A DNA stretch of 64,000 nt from Rhynchopus sp. YZ270_cl-10 (GCA_964035575.1 OZ037909.1:496001-560000), one strand, 5' to 3'. Counted from the stretch's first letter, positions 51,501-61,080 are shown. The notes: generated from the sequence alone by a model not told the origin. A program made the numbers and translations.

Positions 51501-53804
51501 ACCACTTCCGAGGAGAAAGTGCTGCGCGGGCTTTGCTAATGGCGCGTTGTGTCCGCCTTCCCTTTGCACATCATACACTGCAACATGAGAGGAACACAAC
51601 GCTAGATGACCTGCTTCATTAAACGAGGCCACAATACATATCGAATTCGTTGCCGGGGCTTCAAACGGCGGAGGGAGGGGCAGGCGTGGGACCAACAGAT
51701 CTGGGTGGCCTGGCGGGAGTTGCTGGTCTGACGGCTCGCTGAGGGGCGGAGGAGGGTCGACTGTGTACGGCAACGGCATGGTAGCGTCTGCCTCTTCACC
51801 CCCGGAGGGGGTCTGGGAATGAGTGCTGAAGTCCATCGTGGAGCAGTCATACAGGATGTAATGTCCCAGATCCATCCCAAACGCAACCACCCCAAGCTTT
51901 GCGTGCGAGGTGACAAACCCTACCCGTCTGCGCCTCTCCAGGAAGTGCTCCGTTGCGATCACATCTGCCCCTTCTGCAGCCTCACGTCTCCGGACAGAAG
52001 GTACCTCTAGCCACGCGGTCTTCACACTGTCGCACAAAGACTGCCCAATATCTCTGGTAGTATCCGTGCTAAACCAGGGTAAATGCAAGGTCACCAGATG
52101 CGGACCATCTCCACCTTTTGTGACCAACGCAAGCACCCCAATCCACGAGGCTTTGGTGGCAACATCTGCGTCGGCGTCCGCGCGACTCGCAGGGGCATCG
52201 GATTCGTCGTCCCAGTCGCATGAGTCGTCGTCGTTGCTGTCGTGGGCTTGCGTCGCAGCTTTCAACTCAGCACCATTCTCTTTTGCCTCCTTTTGAGACA
52301 TCTGTGCATAAGGGAATAACAGCATGTGTCGTGCAAAGGATGTCTCGGATTCGACAGCAGTCTGGCTGATTGGTACAGAAGTGGATTCCAAGAGGTCGAT
52401 CTCCTTTTTCATGGACACCAGATAGGACGGACGGAGCCGGCAGCTCCGCCCTTCGATACCCCCTTCGATTGCACGCTGCGACCCTGTCGAATCCGCCCAC
52501 ATCATTGCTGCCAACGGCGCGCCGTGCGGTGCCCTATCAAACGACACCGGCGTCGTATAACTCTTTACCACCGGATCCACCGCTTTATGGTCCACCACCA
52601 GCACCGTACCATCATCCAACAATAGAAAATCACTTACACTTCCTGAATGCAATGCATCTGAATACGGAAGCACCAAAAACCCTCTGGCGCGCGCATGCCC
52701 TCCTGGCACGGTGCTTGAAGGGACGTGAAGTACACTGCTTTTCTTTGACACCAGGTATCTACAACACAACGCCCCAGTCGTAACGGACGAATAGTAAAGA
52801 ATGGTCGGGACAACCTCTGAGAAGGCAAGCACCGAGACGCCTTCGTGTTGAAGCTCTGCAATGGGGTGGGGGAGCTCCGTTTCGAGTATTTTGGCCTTCG
52901 CTGCGGAGGAGAATTTGAGAAGAACCGAGAGCGCTGTGTTGGTGTCGTCGGTGATGCTAAGACGCTCCGCCAAATCCACAGCACGCACCCCCCTCACATC
53001 ACAGATCATCGGGTTGCCGCCCATCTCCAACAGAAATACTATGTTCTCCTTCGCCCTTTCGCCTCCAGTGTACTGCGCAGTGCTGCACGCATAGTGTAAA
53101 GCGGTCCTCCCATCTGCGTCTGTCGCGTTGACGTGTAATTGCCCCGCTTCAATTCCTCGTAACATCTGTTGTAGCTGTTTTGCTTCATCTTGAAGACTGC
53201 GGCCTTTTACAGAAATCCTCTTTAAAGTTGATACGCTTGGTATTTCACTGCATGCGCTGATTTTCGGAAGGATTTCGATGTGGCGTTTAAAATTCAATCT
53301 TTTAAAAAAACTGGTTTCTTCTAGCACACCAAGGCTGGTCAATACCGCGACTTCGAATGAATCTTCACTGCGGTGTGCTTCGCGGTCTGCTGCGGGAAGC
53401 GCTTCGGCAGCAGGGGAGGAGGGGGAGGAGGGCTCCTTGAGGACTGCGAGCTGCTTGTGGTCGGCGGGAAGGTCTTTGCGGAGTGCTGCTGGTGGGGCGT
53501 CGTCGGAGAGACGCCATTTGCCGGTGGTTTTGTCTTTGAGGGTTTCGATGACCGTAGCAAGCAGCTGTGTGCACCCCTCCTCACCATGGTACAGCGCCTC
53601 CCCAGGAAAGCTGATCTTCCAATGAGGTGTAGGGGTGTGCCGCAGCACCACGTTCACCTGGTCGGTCTTAACGCCAAGAAAGCTGCGTACACCCTCCGCA
53701 AGACGGACTGCGGCAAATGGGTGCAAGGGTCCTTGTGCATACAACACCAAAGGTGAGGACACAACAGTCACATGAAGCCAGATGCAGTCCTCCCGGCGAA
53801 GCAT
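45519..53804 (-). CDS. Giant protein with four ankyrin + propeller-like modules, 2761 aa, no introns
   Basis: Start taken at MLRREDCIWLHVTVVSS; an in-frame Met 84 bases upstream is in weaker sequence. An N-terminal ~200-residue domain is followed by four copies of one ~600-720-residue module. Each opens with a short ankyrin pair: DADGRTALHYACSTA (~228), DRDGRTALHVALDLA (~945), DTEGKTAMHVLFDIA (~1546), DADGYTALHLLCSVA (~2141). A beta-rich region follows with LPYSDALHSGSVSDFLLL, FPYTDVLHEEKDKDYILL, FPYGARLHGGSNIDFILL and AAYLSGNTDVLLTSQGTLL, and near the end CFHPRDPETLIF, SFHPSEPQLFVF, AFHPTEPLAVGI, VLNPTNRAQYIF. The beta regions look like seven-bladed propellers, but I cannot prove the fold. 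Probably a large scaffold. The frame is open over 8.3 kb. Confidence 0.88.
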   Translation of the reverse strand: MLRREDCIWLHVTVVSSPLVLYAQGPLHPFAAVRLAEGVRSFLGVKTDQVNVVLRHTPTPHWKISFPGEALYHGEEGCTQLLATVIETLKDKTTGKWRLSDDAPPAALRKDLPADHKQLAVLKEPSSPSSPAAEALPAADREAHRSEDSFEVAVLTSLGVLEETSFFKRLNFKRHIEILPKISACSEIPSVSTLKRISVKGRSLQDEAKQLQQMLRGIEAGQLHVNATDADGRTALHYACSTAQYTGGERAKENIVFLLEMGGNPMICDVRGVRAVDLAERLSITDDTNTALSVLLKFSSAAKAKILETELPHPIAELQHEGVSVLAFSEVVPTILYYSSVTTGALCCRYLVSKKSSVLHVPSSTVPGGHARARGFLVLPYSDALHSGSVSDFLLLDDGTVLVVDHKAVDPVVKSYTTPVSFDRAPHGAPLAAMMWADSTGSQRAIEGGIEGRSCRLRPSYLVSMKKEIDLLESTSVPISQTAVESETSFARHMLLFPYAQMSQKEAKENGAELKAATQAHDSNDDDSCDWDDESDAPASRADADADVATKASWIGVLALVTKGGDGPHLVTLHLPWFSTDTTRDIGQSLCDSVKTAWLEVPSVRRREAAEGADVIATEHFLERRRRVGFVTSHAKLGVVAFGMDLGHYILYDCSTMDFSTHSQTPSGGEEADATMPLPYTVDPPPPLSEPSDQQLPPGHPDLLVPRLPLPPPFEAPATNSICIVASFNEAGHLALCSSHVAVYDVQREGGHNAPLAKPAQHFLLGSGDEVCTGCFHPRDPETLIFTRSGLLVYFSVKTRQTGVLGVLKLTDYELSRKEEDDDLFGTDADYTISGTHKLCFSPDGSLLYRLNTLHKCAAVYEWKGFAALLAKERSAVYVQKTLLDVRGVNMNWNWVSQRILKSHLSTERSLNVSTDDLKAHLASFCSAIQQGRIWPCYRDRDGRTALHVALDLANSTDFVVSAQAKAMAVWLLKCGASLHSCDHSNAHTRPYDLAAGFAALDTPPCAQPLTTTNQNGAKITVAADAVLQFRSGCDDEVEMKPVAAMSPSAQVVNFNCREKCNIPPIAELGEDCEQVLCSSSFEGILYFLSLARGAVLALNLEKQFSAEIFSFPGATRMTVFPYTDVLHEEKDKDYILLSNGTLLRVHFLNGPSVHPIVTATDTYFRSDLQGGVQGLYLATSHVRINPDQPDAADYSMGTVSTVCVNVETGRREHVCLHLSSLLYPHDKEVKSCLDFLRDAINMAWCSEGVYRIINVLHQDVVASHVSAANRTTDPGGFVLLFYESPQTNVEIPGEPGTHSVIGYIMEEHGHKTYLVAPRSDREGITVGASISFADASRKQVVAMRFSRSLEMYTIEKGDSIAYPQVEVSGCDTVAENVHGSFHPSEPQLFVFCREGSLCLLNTCKEEFRCVSEMRLSIMESRRKETEGDGVADQRITGHQLISLSATGVYVVRYNAFYRSFVVYSWADITKRMRSLGTNANLTPLPPSIDPSVIPNRPPRKMELKGSLKRMTTKGLSLREKRAALGTFIEAIGAGLVPPNFSDTEGKTAMHVLFDIAHQISVEEAVKQAVWLLTKGINVFATDTDLVRPIDALRSGSGREVLLKAIAEFQKKHCPQVGQEGVEVRPGKPRPTPFSPPLLKDVQSHTPDLIVFSIAASSTAPSVIFALCSQNSHRKVFETGKSQALWCIIMIDTMTQKTAVVSQGDGDAEGVSYYVFPYGARLHGGSNIDFILLGDKLVTVRRLPQCVVDTTPLGGVLEVSRDCSLSCLWTPPAEDTTPCTDYADMTGAICYLHQGSKSLRTLRLPAVDHDDGNKTKFLVLLLKLASPTETPLPEVFINESRLNNDTAHGSLENIKVKSVWHGSAGSFLVYNGQTVLAVSHRGVVRKIICNVEPTPCRFDLTVGGYDEGAHIAVHRPAGVDFYTVACTDEGLAMCSQCRCHDHHSDSLDMTTFAFHPTEPLAVGIIDNELIVYDCISRTITSSHLVTMSDLEVAQRKLDGDGTADTLIGPQRLLFSGSPSSAEGAVLCRVNAFYQTVTCYPQEALLGQYRGALHSNVVSCFNALHLESLCSIEKKTENIRIASPIQPGRRGNIERKENTGGALGRTRNYGRSAECQKATLSKFVRLMSQGSVGPNFADADGYTALHLLCSVASSLAEEELAALIKYVLSIGGSLFSCDKRGNRPFDLLKHGELATEIVLTTMLAYHLSGVEAAANFPPLPQAAVECEVHGVQMLPSRTNDNICYATCNERGSTRTTIARLYCDLGAKVDLSPAPQGETFEVDFWRNRHKQISEANTPAVHLHAENDFTLTVTTITTHAAYLSGNTDVLLTSQGTLLHIKSDVQDFPPETQTNGVFSETKRTVPEGYVTELSIPCLKFKDTASGYIGAAKATFSVVSEDMVLCIYVIPTDKLCKEGFYENCTQRMAFDLLVASLQNVSFCSSCGSAENVLKERAIYFEKNRHENEVVRRRSSFKKRLSETIEHASEIDETILSNIPDKSTKEPISETHNCRAVAATMALKGEVLCVHLSNCKTVLWKARNPSSVLYIENTNLSGEVIGQTVIRSPQNNSLLQILVGASLMVYDLSFMEEGDPTLLHKNSSLTATPVFYLCDREDGEDTMPMAGVLNPTNRAQYIFIKDGMVCTLDLNEYIVCTIGELRRGKVEDASAKALQLDPMNLLQLSSKCSKLITINEFQGIVAFQEWSAMVALIEQQAAEPTVVNNAIYLPPVIAGVDLSVVYSQLIGAGVGQGGGGGGPILDVPRLS

Positions 53805-54321
53805 CGTGTTTTTTTTGAATTTCTTCTGGAAAGGTGAAGTGAAGGGGTTTGAATTTTGTAAAACGTTGCAATGTGTTTTCGCGTGCATATCTTTTTTACA
53901 GCTATCGTTCTGGAGGACACCTGGGTTTGTAATTTGGCTGTCTCACGGAATCAAAGGAAAAGCTCAACAGATGAACCCAAGCCTCTCGTGCTTAGTCATC
54001 TTCTCAATCATGACACGATAACTATGGGAGAGTGGGAGAGGTCAGGGAGTGGGTATTTGAGTAATAAGGGACTTTTTTCCTTGAATTTTTTGGAGACTGG
54101 TTTGTAAAATAGTCTGAACAGTGTAGTCGGAGACCTGTCTAATCTACACTTTCTTAGAATTTGTTTTTTCGCATTTTTGTTTTGTTTGAGTTTGAGAATC
54201 ACCGCAGAGACGTAACATACGGCAGGCTTCCAATCGAGAGACATTATCGCTGAAAATGATGTCATTATTTTCAAAGGAAAGCAAAATCATCGTCGACTTC
54301 CACCCCACCACCCCATTGCGT
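53805..54321. other. Short spacer with R3 repeat
   Basis: AT-rich; R3 copy at 53969-54001 (ATGAACCCAAGCCTCTCGTG, CTTAGTCATC). Nothing else seen. Confidence 0.5.
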
Positions 54322-55020
54322 TTAAGTAACACAAGGCCCTGAGACTATTTCCGAGGGCATGCGATGTGCTATGGGTGTGGAGAGCATTGAGTGGCACGTC
54401 ATCATCCGTTGGAAGTATCGGAGCATGCCGACCTCGAACAGAGAGGCGCAGTACATGGGAAGGCTCATGAGGGGGTACGGGTTGTGCTGCGTGACGCGGA
54501 CGGGGGCTTCTGGTGCGAGGGGGACGACGGGCGTGCCCCAGACGGTGTTCGTGAGGGGGATGAGCTGGGGGAGCTCTGCTTGCCTTCTTGGTGGGGAGGG
54601 CGATGGTGTGGATGGGGCTGTTTGGAGTGTCGGACATTCTCCGCCACTGTCACTGCCGCTGTCACTGTTGCTAGGAGTGAGCAGCGTAGGTAGACTCGTA
54701 AGAGCAGTCTCCTCTCCTGCAGTCTCCTCCCCTGCAACCTCCTCGACACTCTGCACAGCAAGGTTGTACCACGCACCGAAGGCCACGTCGTAGTCCTCAC
54801 TGTCAATGCCCGTCTCCGCAGGGATCCCCATCCGCACCGAACGCTTCTCAGCCAGCTCATTACCCCTGTCACGCCCCCGCAGGAAGTACCACCCCGACCT
54901 CCTCCCAGCCTCGCAGCGCTTGGAGAGCAGATCAAACATCTCCCGCTTCACCTCGTCCACCGTCTGCTGTACCGTTGCTGAATAAACAGGAGCATTACGA
55001 CGGCCCGCAATGTACACCAT
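54322..55020 (-). CDS. Uncharacterised 232-aa protein
   Basis: A GC-rich open frame with a good start (MVYIAGRRNAPVYSATVQQT) and a helical, charged N-terminal third (VDEVKREMFDLLSKRCEAGR). A Ser/Thr/Pro/Asp-rich low-complexity middle (SNSDSGSDSGGECPTLQTAP) is followed by PLTNTVWGTPVVPLAPEAPV and a more hydrophobic end, YPLMSLPMYCASLFEVGMLRYFQ. No signal peptide, no family recognised. Same composition and orientation as its neighbours, so very likely a real gene. Confidence 0.65.
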   Translation of the reverse strand: MVYIAGRRNAPVYSATVQQTVDEVKREMFDLLSKRCEAGRRSGWYFLRGRDRGNELAEKRSVRMGIPAETGIDSEDYDVAFGAWYNLAVQSVEEVAGEETAGEETALTSLPTLLTPSNSDSGSDSGGECPTLQTAPSTPSPSPPRRQAELPQLIPLTNTVWGTPVVPLAPEAPVRVTQHNPYPLMSLPMYCASLFEVGMLRYFQRMMTCHSMLSTPIAHRMPSEIVSGPCVT

Positions 55021-55407
55021 CCAAAAATGAGAACAATGTGTAAGAAAAACCTGGAATTGAGTGATTTATTTGAGTAAAACTAAGATTTAATAGGGGTAAA
55101 ATAGGTAGAGGTGTGTGTGGGGCTAGGCCGTGGGTATCTGTTCAGATGGTATAAAAATAAATCGAACAAAAACGCTAAAAAGGGGATACATTTTTGAACA
55201 GCGAAAAATACAGCATAGGAAAAAGAGCGAGAGAGGCTTTGATGCAAAGGCTAATGTAGGCTCATGCATCAATCTGGGTGAAGGGAGATAATAATATTTG
55301 TTCGCGCCATAAACGGAACCAAGAACCTATGTAGGCGGGGGGAGGTTCAGACCAACACAGGGGAAGGCTGCTAACTCCATCAATGCTGGCGTAAAAGTAA
55401 GAAAAGA

Positions 55408-55490
55408 GAAGTTGAAAGTGCAAAACGCCTCACCGTACACCGGCAGACGCAGACACTGATTCACCGCAGGGTTTTCGAACCCCAGAGGAG
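55408..55490 (+). repeat. R6 repeat with a tRNA T-arm-like end
   Basis: GAAGTTGAAAGTGCAAAACG, CCTCACCGTACACCGGCAGA, CGCAGACACTGATTCACCGC, AGGGTTTTCGAACCCCAGAG. The longest R6 copy, with the T-arm-like block best preserved. Confidence 0.7.
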
Positions 55491-55520
55491 ACTTCATTGT
55501 AATGCAAAAAAAAAGGTCAG

Positions 55521-56065
55521 TAATAGATGATCCTAAGCCTCTCATATTTAGTCACCCTTTAACAAGAAAAACCCCTAAAAAATGGAGAAGTTGAAAGTGC
55601 ACTGAAATGCATGACATTGTGTCTCTCGTGCACATATCTTTCCCAAAATATCGTTTTATCGTGCGGGATAATATTTTTCATGCCGTTTTTTTGTTTTGGT
55701 TGGAACTGCCAGAGTACTGACACGACGGGACACCATTTTTTTCTTTTCAAACACAGCACAGCTCATCCCCCAGAGCGTGGAAGCCAGCGATGAGGCAAAT
55801 AGGAACTCTGGTCTGGTCAGGTCTGACATTTACCCCCTTTTTTTTTACATACGGTGTCTCTGACGAGACAATGAAAGAGAGACAAACAACGCTTTTGTTT
55901 GCTTTTTGTTGTGTCGACAATCGCCTCAGGACCCGCTTGGGAAGCCCTTTTTTTTTTTGTTGTTCTATCCAAGTAGACTTGCGTGGAAAAGGAAAGAGAA
56001 ACGAGAAAAGCCAAAAAAAAAAAAGTTTATAAGATGACCTAAGCCTCTCGTGCTTAGTCATCTTG
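55521..56065 (+). repeat. R3, R4 and R3 copies at 55521-55558, 55613-55640 and 56024-56065
   Basis: The last is the clearest R3 copy: AGATGACCTAAGCCTCTCGT, GCTTAGTCATCTT. CTAAGC pairs with GCTTAG round CTCTCGT, and outside that AAGATGA pairs with TCATCTT. All three copies share orientation. Confidence 0.75.
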
Positions 56066-57197
56066 GCTTAAAAAAAAAAAATGCAAAAACATCATAGGGG
56101 AATGATCACATCATGATTTTACAAAAAATAAATCGTTCCTGCTATGCAACACGGCCTAAAAAACTAACTTACAAAAAAATATTATTTTTCCAACTCTACT
56201 ATTGGTAGTGAGAGAGAAAGAAGAGAGGGAGCAAGGGAGAGAGGGAGAAAACTAAATACATCACACTTAGAGAGCAAAATGTGTCCATTTTTTTTGGGAG
56301 TGAATAAACCCAAATCCGAGGGAAGCCAAGTCTGCCCTGCAGTGCCGTCAAGCGCTTCGCCCAATCCTTGCCGACACACAAAAGGCAGAACGCAAAAGGT
56401 ATCGCACTTCCACACACTGCATTCATGCCCATGGGGAGATAGGGAGCACACCCTACCCTTTATCGGGAAAGTTCGCCACTTCGAACATGAGCAGGTCGCG
56501 CGCATACGTAGCGGGACCGACCACGCAACGCACAACGCTTCCGCTCGCCGGTTCTCCCTCTCGAGCGCTTCATCGGATCGACCAAATAGTTGGCAATCCT
56601 CCACATCGAACCAGTTATTCGCACTATGAAAGTACATACCACCTTTGTACCACCTCACCCAGGCAACCACCACTCGAACACAAAGACGAGTACATGGTAG
56701 GTGAGGAGACTTAACAACGAACTCATGACTGTGTCTGTGTGTCGGCTACGTGGTATCGGATGGGGGGATGTGTGTACCGTAACCAGCCCCCACGCGATAG
56801 ACCACACCCTCATACAAAAAATGCACCGACACTATTTTTTTGGAGTATTAACAACCACCAGAATCATTTCGAAAAGAAATCTTTTCAAAAAAAAAAAATT
56901 GTGTTCTTCCCCCCCCCTCCCCCACTTGAACCAACACAACAAAGTGAAGGTTGATGCCCGAATTCTTAAGACACACCTCCGGCAACACTACCCCCACCCC
57001 ACCCAAAACCTCACACTACTGTCAGAGAAGGTCCTGAGGTGGTTCAAACTAACCCCCTCTCCACCCTCCACCGCAGGCTTGCCTGGTGTTGGGGTTTTAA
57101 CTCAAGCCAGCTATACCGTATAGGAATTACACTGACCCTGAAGGTTGGTTTTTATGAATGCTGATTACAAAACGTCTAAAAAAATCAGCACAATACA

Positions 57198-57695
57198 TCA
57201 CCTCCGGACACCAGGGGAGGACCACTGCTGGGTGCCGGAGAGGGTGCGGGAGATGGACGCGCTGTTGTGGTTGAGACGGTGCGGGGGTTTTCTTGGGGGC
57301 TCCTTCATGGCGGCCATAGCGTGGGTGTGGCGGAGGAGGGCAGCAGCGGCGAGCGGGGTTTGGCCGTTGTGGTTCTGACGGTGCGGGTCGCCTCCTGAGT
57401 ACACTGCAGCACGTACAGTGTCGGGACAGCCGCCCCTTGCTGCCCAGTGTAACGCTGTGTCGCCGTTGCCGTCCTCCGTCGCAAAGCCCTCCCCCAAATA
57501 CCCCATCAACTCCACCGCCTTCGGTCGACTCCAAAACGCACAATAGTTCAGCAGCACCCCCTGCCCCTCAGGATCTGCTGCCCGCTCCAACGCCTGTGTC
57601 AGCACCAGACGCTCTCCAGGTGCAAGACCACTATCACCTTCATAGCTCCCCACCGCAGAGGTGCCGCTGGAGTAGCTCTCATGGTAATGCGTCAT
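57198..57695 (-). CDS. Small ankyrin-repeat protein, 165 aa
   Basis: Starts MTHYHESYSSGTSAVGSYEG, a Ser/Tyr/Gly-rich head. A helical stretch (RLVLTQALERAADPEGQGVL) leads into about three ankyrin repeats: LLNYCAFWSRPKAVELMGYL, DTALHWAARGGCPDTVRAAV, QTPLAAAALLRHTHAMAAMK. It ends in a basic, polar tail (EPPRKPPHRLNHNSASISRT). Single exon. Not closely similar to the two large ankyrin proteins. No further domain seen. Confidence 0.75.
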   Translation of the reverse strand: MTHYHESYSSGTSAVGSYEGDSGLAPGERLVLTQALERAADPEGQGVLLNYCAFWSRPKAVELMGYLGEGFATEDGNGDTALHWAARGGCPDTVRAAVYSGGDPHRQNHNGQTPLAAAALLRHTHAMAAMKEPPRKPPHRLNHNSASISRTLSGTQQWSSPGVRR

Positions 57696-57870
57696 TGTGT
57701 TTGTGTTGTTTGCATTTCCAGAAGGTGTCTGTTAGAGAAAAGGGTGAAGTGTGCAGGGTTTTTTTTGGGGCATTTTTTGTGGATAGAGGTAATTCTTAGA
57801 ATATGGCCCAAAAATGTGTGTTAGTGGCAATACCTCGAAACAGAGTTTAAAAGGGAAGGCACTAAAAGAA

Positions 57871-57913
57871 AAGTTTATAAGATGATCCTAAGCCTCTCGT
57901 GCTTAGTCACCTT
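57871..57913 (+). repeat. Short hairpin repeat, family R3
   Basis: AAGTTTATAAGATGATCCTA, AGCCTCTCGTGCTTAGTCAC, CTT. Intact CTAAGC/GCTTAG stem. Confidence 0.8.
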
Positions 57914-58437
57914 ATCATATTCGTTATCGCATAGCATCAGCTGCGCTGGCTTCTACAAGTTTGTTGTCAGGGATGATGTCATTTCCCCAGCCGGAGTTCA
58001 CTAAAAACATGGTCCTGCAAAACACCAGTCCAGCTTGGAGTCGGGTTTGGGTCGGTGTTTACCAAGGTACACTCCATGTATATTTTTTTGACCGGGTGTA
58101 CCTTTATGTGTAATCAGAAGAGTTTGTAAAGAATTTAAGTCTCATGGTGCATGGTCATAAAACTGGGTGTTCATAGGGACCCCTAAGATGTTGTAAATCT
58201 TGCGGGACACAATATCGGCAAAGAATAGGTGTAGAATTGCAGAAATTGGAGTAGGGTGGGTGGGGGGGGTGTTCTGTTGGTTTGTTGGTCTCTCTATAAT
58301 TGGTGTGTGTGTGGGAAACAATTGTTTTGGCATAGCTTAATGGAGAGAAGAGAAAGGGGGTTGAGGGGGTTTTGTTCAGTGTGCACTAAGAGGAAAGTGC
58401 TAAAGGTGGTCGCAAAGAAAAAGAAAAAAAAGAGGGT

Positions 58438-58676
58438 AAAGTTGATAGGGCAAACGCCTCGATGGACGTAGACACTGAGGGCGGGGGTTTGAAAAAGTTT
58501 GTTTCAACTTTGTTTTGTTTTTTGTTTTTTGCTACTCTCAGTTTGTTTTGTATTGTATTTCATTGTAGTACTTCGTGAAGTTGAGAGGTAGGTGCGCTTC
58601 TTTGCCGTAGACACTGAGGGCGGGGTGGGGGAGGAGAAAATTTAGATGTGCGTCCCCCTCGTGCGCTACACATCTT
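58438..58676 (+). repeat. R6 (58438-58491) and R4 (58643-58676) copies
   Basis: R6: AAGTTGATAGGGCAAACGCC, TCGATGGACGTAGACACTGA, GGGCGGGGGTTTG. R4 variant: GATGTGCGTCCCCCTCGTGC, GCTACACATC, with GATGTG pairing to CACATC further out. Confidence 0.6.
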
Positions 58677-59055
58677 ACTGCGCACACCATTTTTTTTTTT
58701 TATTTGGGAAAGAGATTGCGTCTGTTCGTTGACGCAGCCGAAAAAGAATGTCAGTGCAAAAAAATAAGGAGAAAAAAAAAAGCCCTCTGCCTGGCAGATG
58801 CGTGATGGAGAGACCCAGGTCACGCAAGGTATCAATTCCGGTGCGGCACGCCTTTGGTCTTGCTGACTAAAAGTAAGAATGCGCCCCCGGATCCTTCCGG
58901 TTAGGTTCGTATAGTGTTTTTTTTTTACTAAAAAAGGTTATCATATTACGTCTTGTGAGGGGTATTGCGATACAGTCCTCAACTGTATCGCGACAGAAGT
59001 GTTCTTTGTATACTCAGTGTATAGTCTTCGAGGGGGGGAGGGGGGGGGAAATACG

Positions 59056-59340
59056 GCTTGCAATACAAAGCCCTCTCATGACAGTGTCCTTTTTTGGTGC
59101 ATGATCAATACACCAGACAGCTTCACACATCACAGAGAAAGAGAGAGGATACACACAAAGGTTTTGACAAAAAAAAAAAAAAAAAAAAAAACAGAACAAA
59201 AAGAAACTAACCAGAAAACGAACAAAACCTCACGTCTTTTTAAAATCGGTCCCAATCAAGAGGCCTTTTTTTTTTGAGGATTTTTTAAAATATTGAAAAT
59301 TTGTATTAGTGTAGATACCCCAAGGATGAGCTTCCATATT
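59056..59340 (+). repeat. R5 (59056-59092) and R1 (59294-59340) copies
   Basis: R5: GCTTGCAATACAAAGCCCTC, TCATGACAGTGTCC. R1: TGTATTAGTGTAGATACCCC, AAGGATGAGCTTCCATAT. Confidence 0.6.
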
Positions 59341-59539
59341 TGACAAAATGAACGATTTGAACTGCAAACCCCTCTCATTGGACCAGAACAATGGGAGGTT
59401 GGTATATGTGTCAAACGTCTCCTGCCCCTCCCAGAGAGGGTAAAAAAGGGGCTAATGATAACGAGAAACAAAGCATTTCAACATATGCATTCAATAAATT
59501 GATAGCATAGGTACAGGGGGTCAACGCAACAAAGAAAAA

Positions 59540-60165
59540 AAGTTTATTAAGATTGACCCTCAGCCTTCTCTTGCTATAGCCACCTAAACAAAACGAAGCA
59601 AATCCTACATAGAGTCGTAATCCTTCCCTGTTGAGATGAACTTAAGGATTTCGTGGGCTATCGCCTATAAAAAAAAACACAGAAGCTAGAACTAAAGGAT
59701 GAAGGTGTGCTCACATTATCCAGACACACCCATCTGAAAACGTTTTTTTGAAGATGGATTTTAAGCTTTGCGGGCATACACATCTTTCGTGAAAAACAGG
59801 GGTGGGAAGATGAGGGCACAAAAAGAGAATGGTGAGCGGAGCGAGGCGAAGCAGAATATTGCAAATAACTTTTCACCTTTTTTGGGGTGTTTTTGGAAAG
59901 GGAGAGGGGGAAAACTAGACGATATCATCCGCCAACTGATCTTGATAACAATAAAAATATAACAGTGTTTTTCGTTGAACGATAAGAAACACTACGTGTT
60001 TGGAAAAAAAAAAACAGTACCCCTGAAACAAAGCTGTTGGGGGTGGTTCACAGACAGGCACACCCCTCCTATCCACAATAAAGAGGGAATTTGAGGGGGA
60101 GATGTGGCAGAAATTGACGAACAAGAAAGGTTTATAAGATGACCCCTCTGAGCCTCAGACCTTGC
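59540..60165 (+). repeat. Diverged R3 copies at 59540-59584 and 60129-60165
   Basis: AGTTTATTAAGATTGACCCT, CAGCCTTCTCTTGCTATAGC, CACC; and GGTTTATAAGATGACCCCTC, TGAGCCTCAGACC. Confidence 0.55.
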
Positions 60166-60625
60166 AAGAAAATCCTGTCTCTACTCTGACACAGATTTTC
60201 TTATTCTTTGTTGTTGTATCGACAATCGCACCTCTCGGGTTCTGTGCTCTATGAGAGATTTGTGAACTTTTTGCTTTCAAAAAAGAAAAGAAAAAAGAGA
60301 AAAACACACACATGGTGAAGATCAGGTAAAAGATTTAGCCCCATACCTGGTAAAGAAGTGTTAAAATAAATTGTGGAAAAGCTGTCTTATTTCAGGCATT
60401 GCACACAACCATGCCCTGAACGTGGCTCTTGCCTCTATACTTTTGTTTGACTTAACGTTGAGAGGATATGACACACTACACTCCCTAGGCATCCTCGCAC
60501 CCCCATGTGGGGAACCCCTCATGATATGGGAACGCACCATAGTTACAGTACTCAAAATGTGTTTTGGAGTACAAAAAACGAAAGGCACCCCAAATTACCC
60601 AAAATACGATTATTCATACTTTGTA

Positions 60626-60820
60626 GTCCGCCGGAGTCCGCCCTGAGTTGAGACGGGCTATGGCAGACTTTGAAAGTCTGTCAGAGTCTGTCTCAAGTCC
60701 GCCAAAACTCGGACGGACTTGACACGGAATTAGCGGACTCAGTCAAAAGTCCACCTCAAGTCCGTCTCAACTCGAGCGGGTCTTGGTAGGATTTTTTTTT
60801 GGCGGACTCAGGTGGATTAT
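60626..60820. repeat. AGTCCG-rich degenerate repeat block
   Basis: Many copies of AGTCCGCC, AGTCTGTC and AAGTCCGTCTCAACTC, some inverted (GGCGGACT, GACGGACTT). Looks like a decayed array or element; boundaries unclear. Confidence 0.5.
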
Positions 60821-61080
60821 GAAGTATGTTTATTTGGATGCTAAATTTCTTCGAGTACTGTAATTCCCCTATATTTACGGGTAAATCCCCCATATGGGGG
60901 GGTGTACAAAGCAAGGGAGGGGCGTGTGTGACAACAATCTGAGATGACATCGCAAAAAAGGAAGAAAAAGGGGGTTGATTTTGGTGCAAAAACGCTCTTC
61001 TGACCGTAAGGCAACCAATGCGCTGTTGTGCTAACGAATCCCGCTGGGGGGAGAGAAATATATCGTTTTTTTGTTTTTTT

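Larger units (their letters stand above)
55021..57197. other. Spacer with repeats and a doubtful open frame
   Basis: Repeats R6 (55408-55490), R3 (55521-55558, 56024-56065) and R4 (55613-55640). The stretch 56182-56700 has moderate GC and an open minus frame (NNWFDVEDCQLFGRSDEALE, VWKCDTFCVLPFVCRQGLGE); an ATG at about 56695 followed by MYSSLCSSGGCLGEVVQR reaches a GTATG donor-like site. I could not build a convincing gene from it. Confidence 0.35.

Noticed and set aside
55408-55490. Genuine tRNA gene
   Set aside because: There is a T-arm-like block and a possible anticodon arm, but no acceptor stem closure and no canonical box A; better read as a tRNA-derived repeat. The R6 copy at 31.45 kb fails in the same way.
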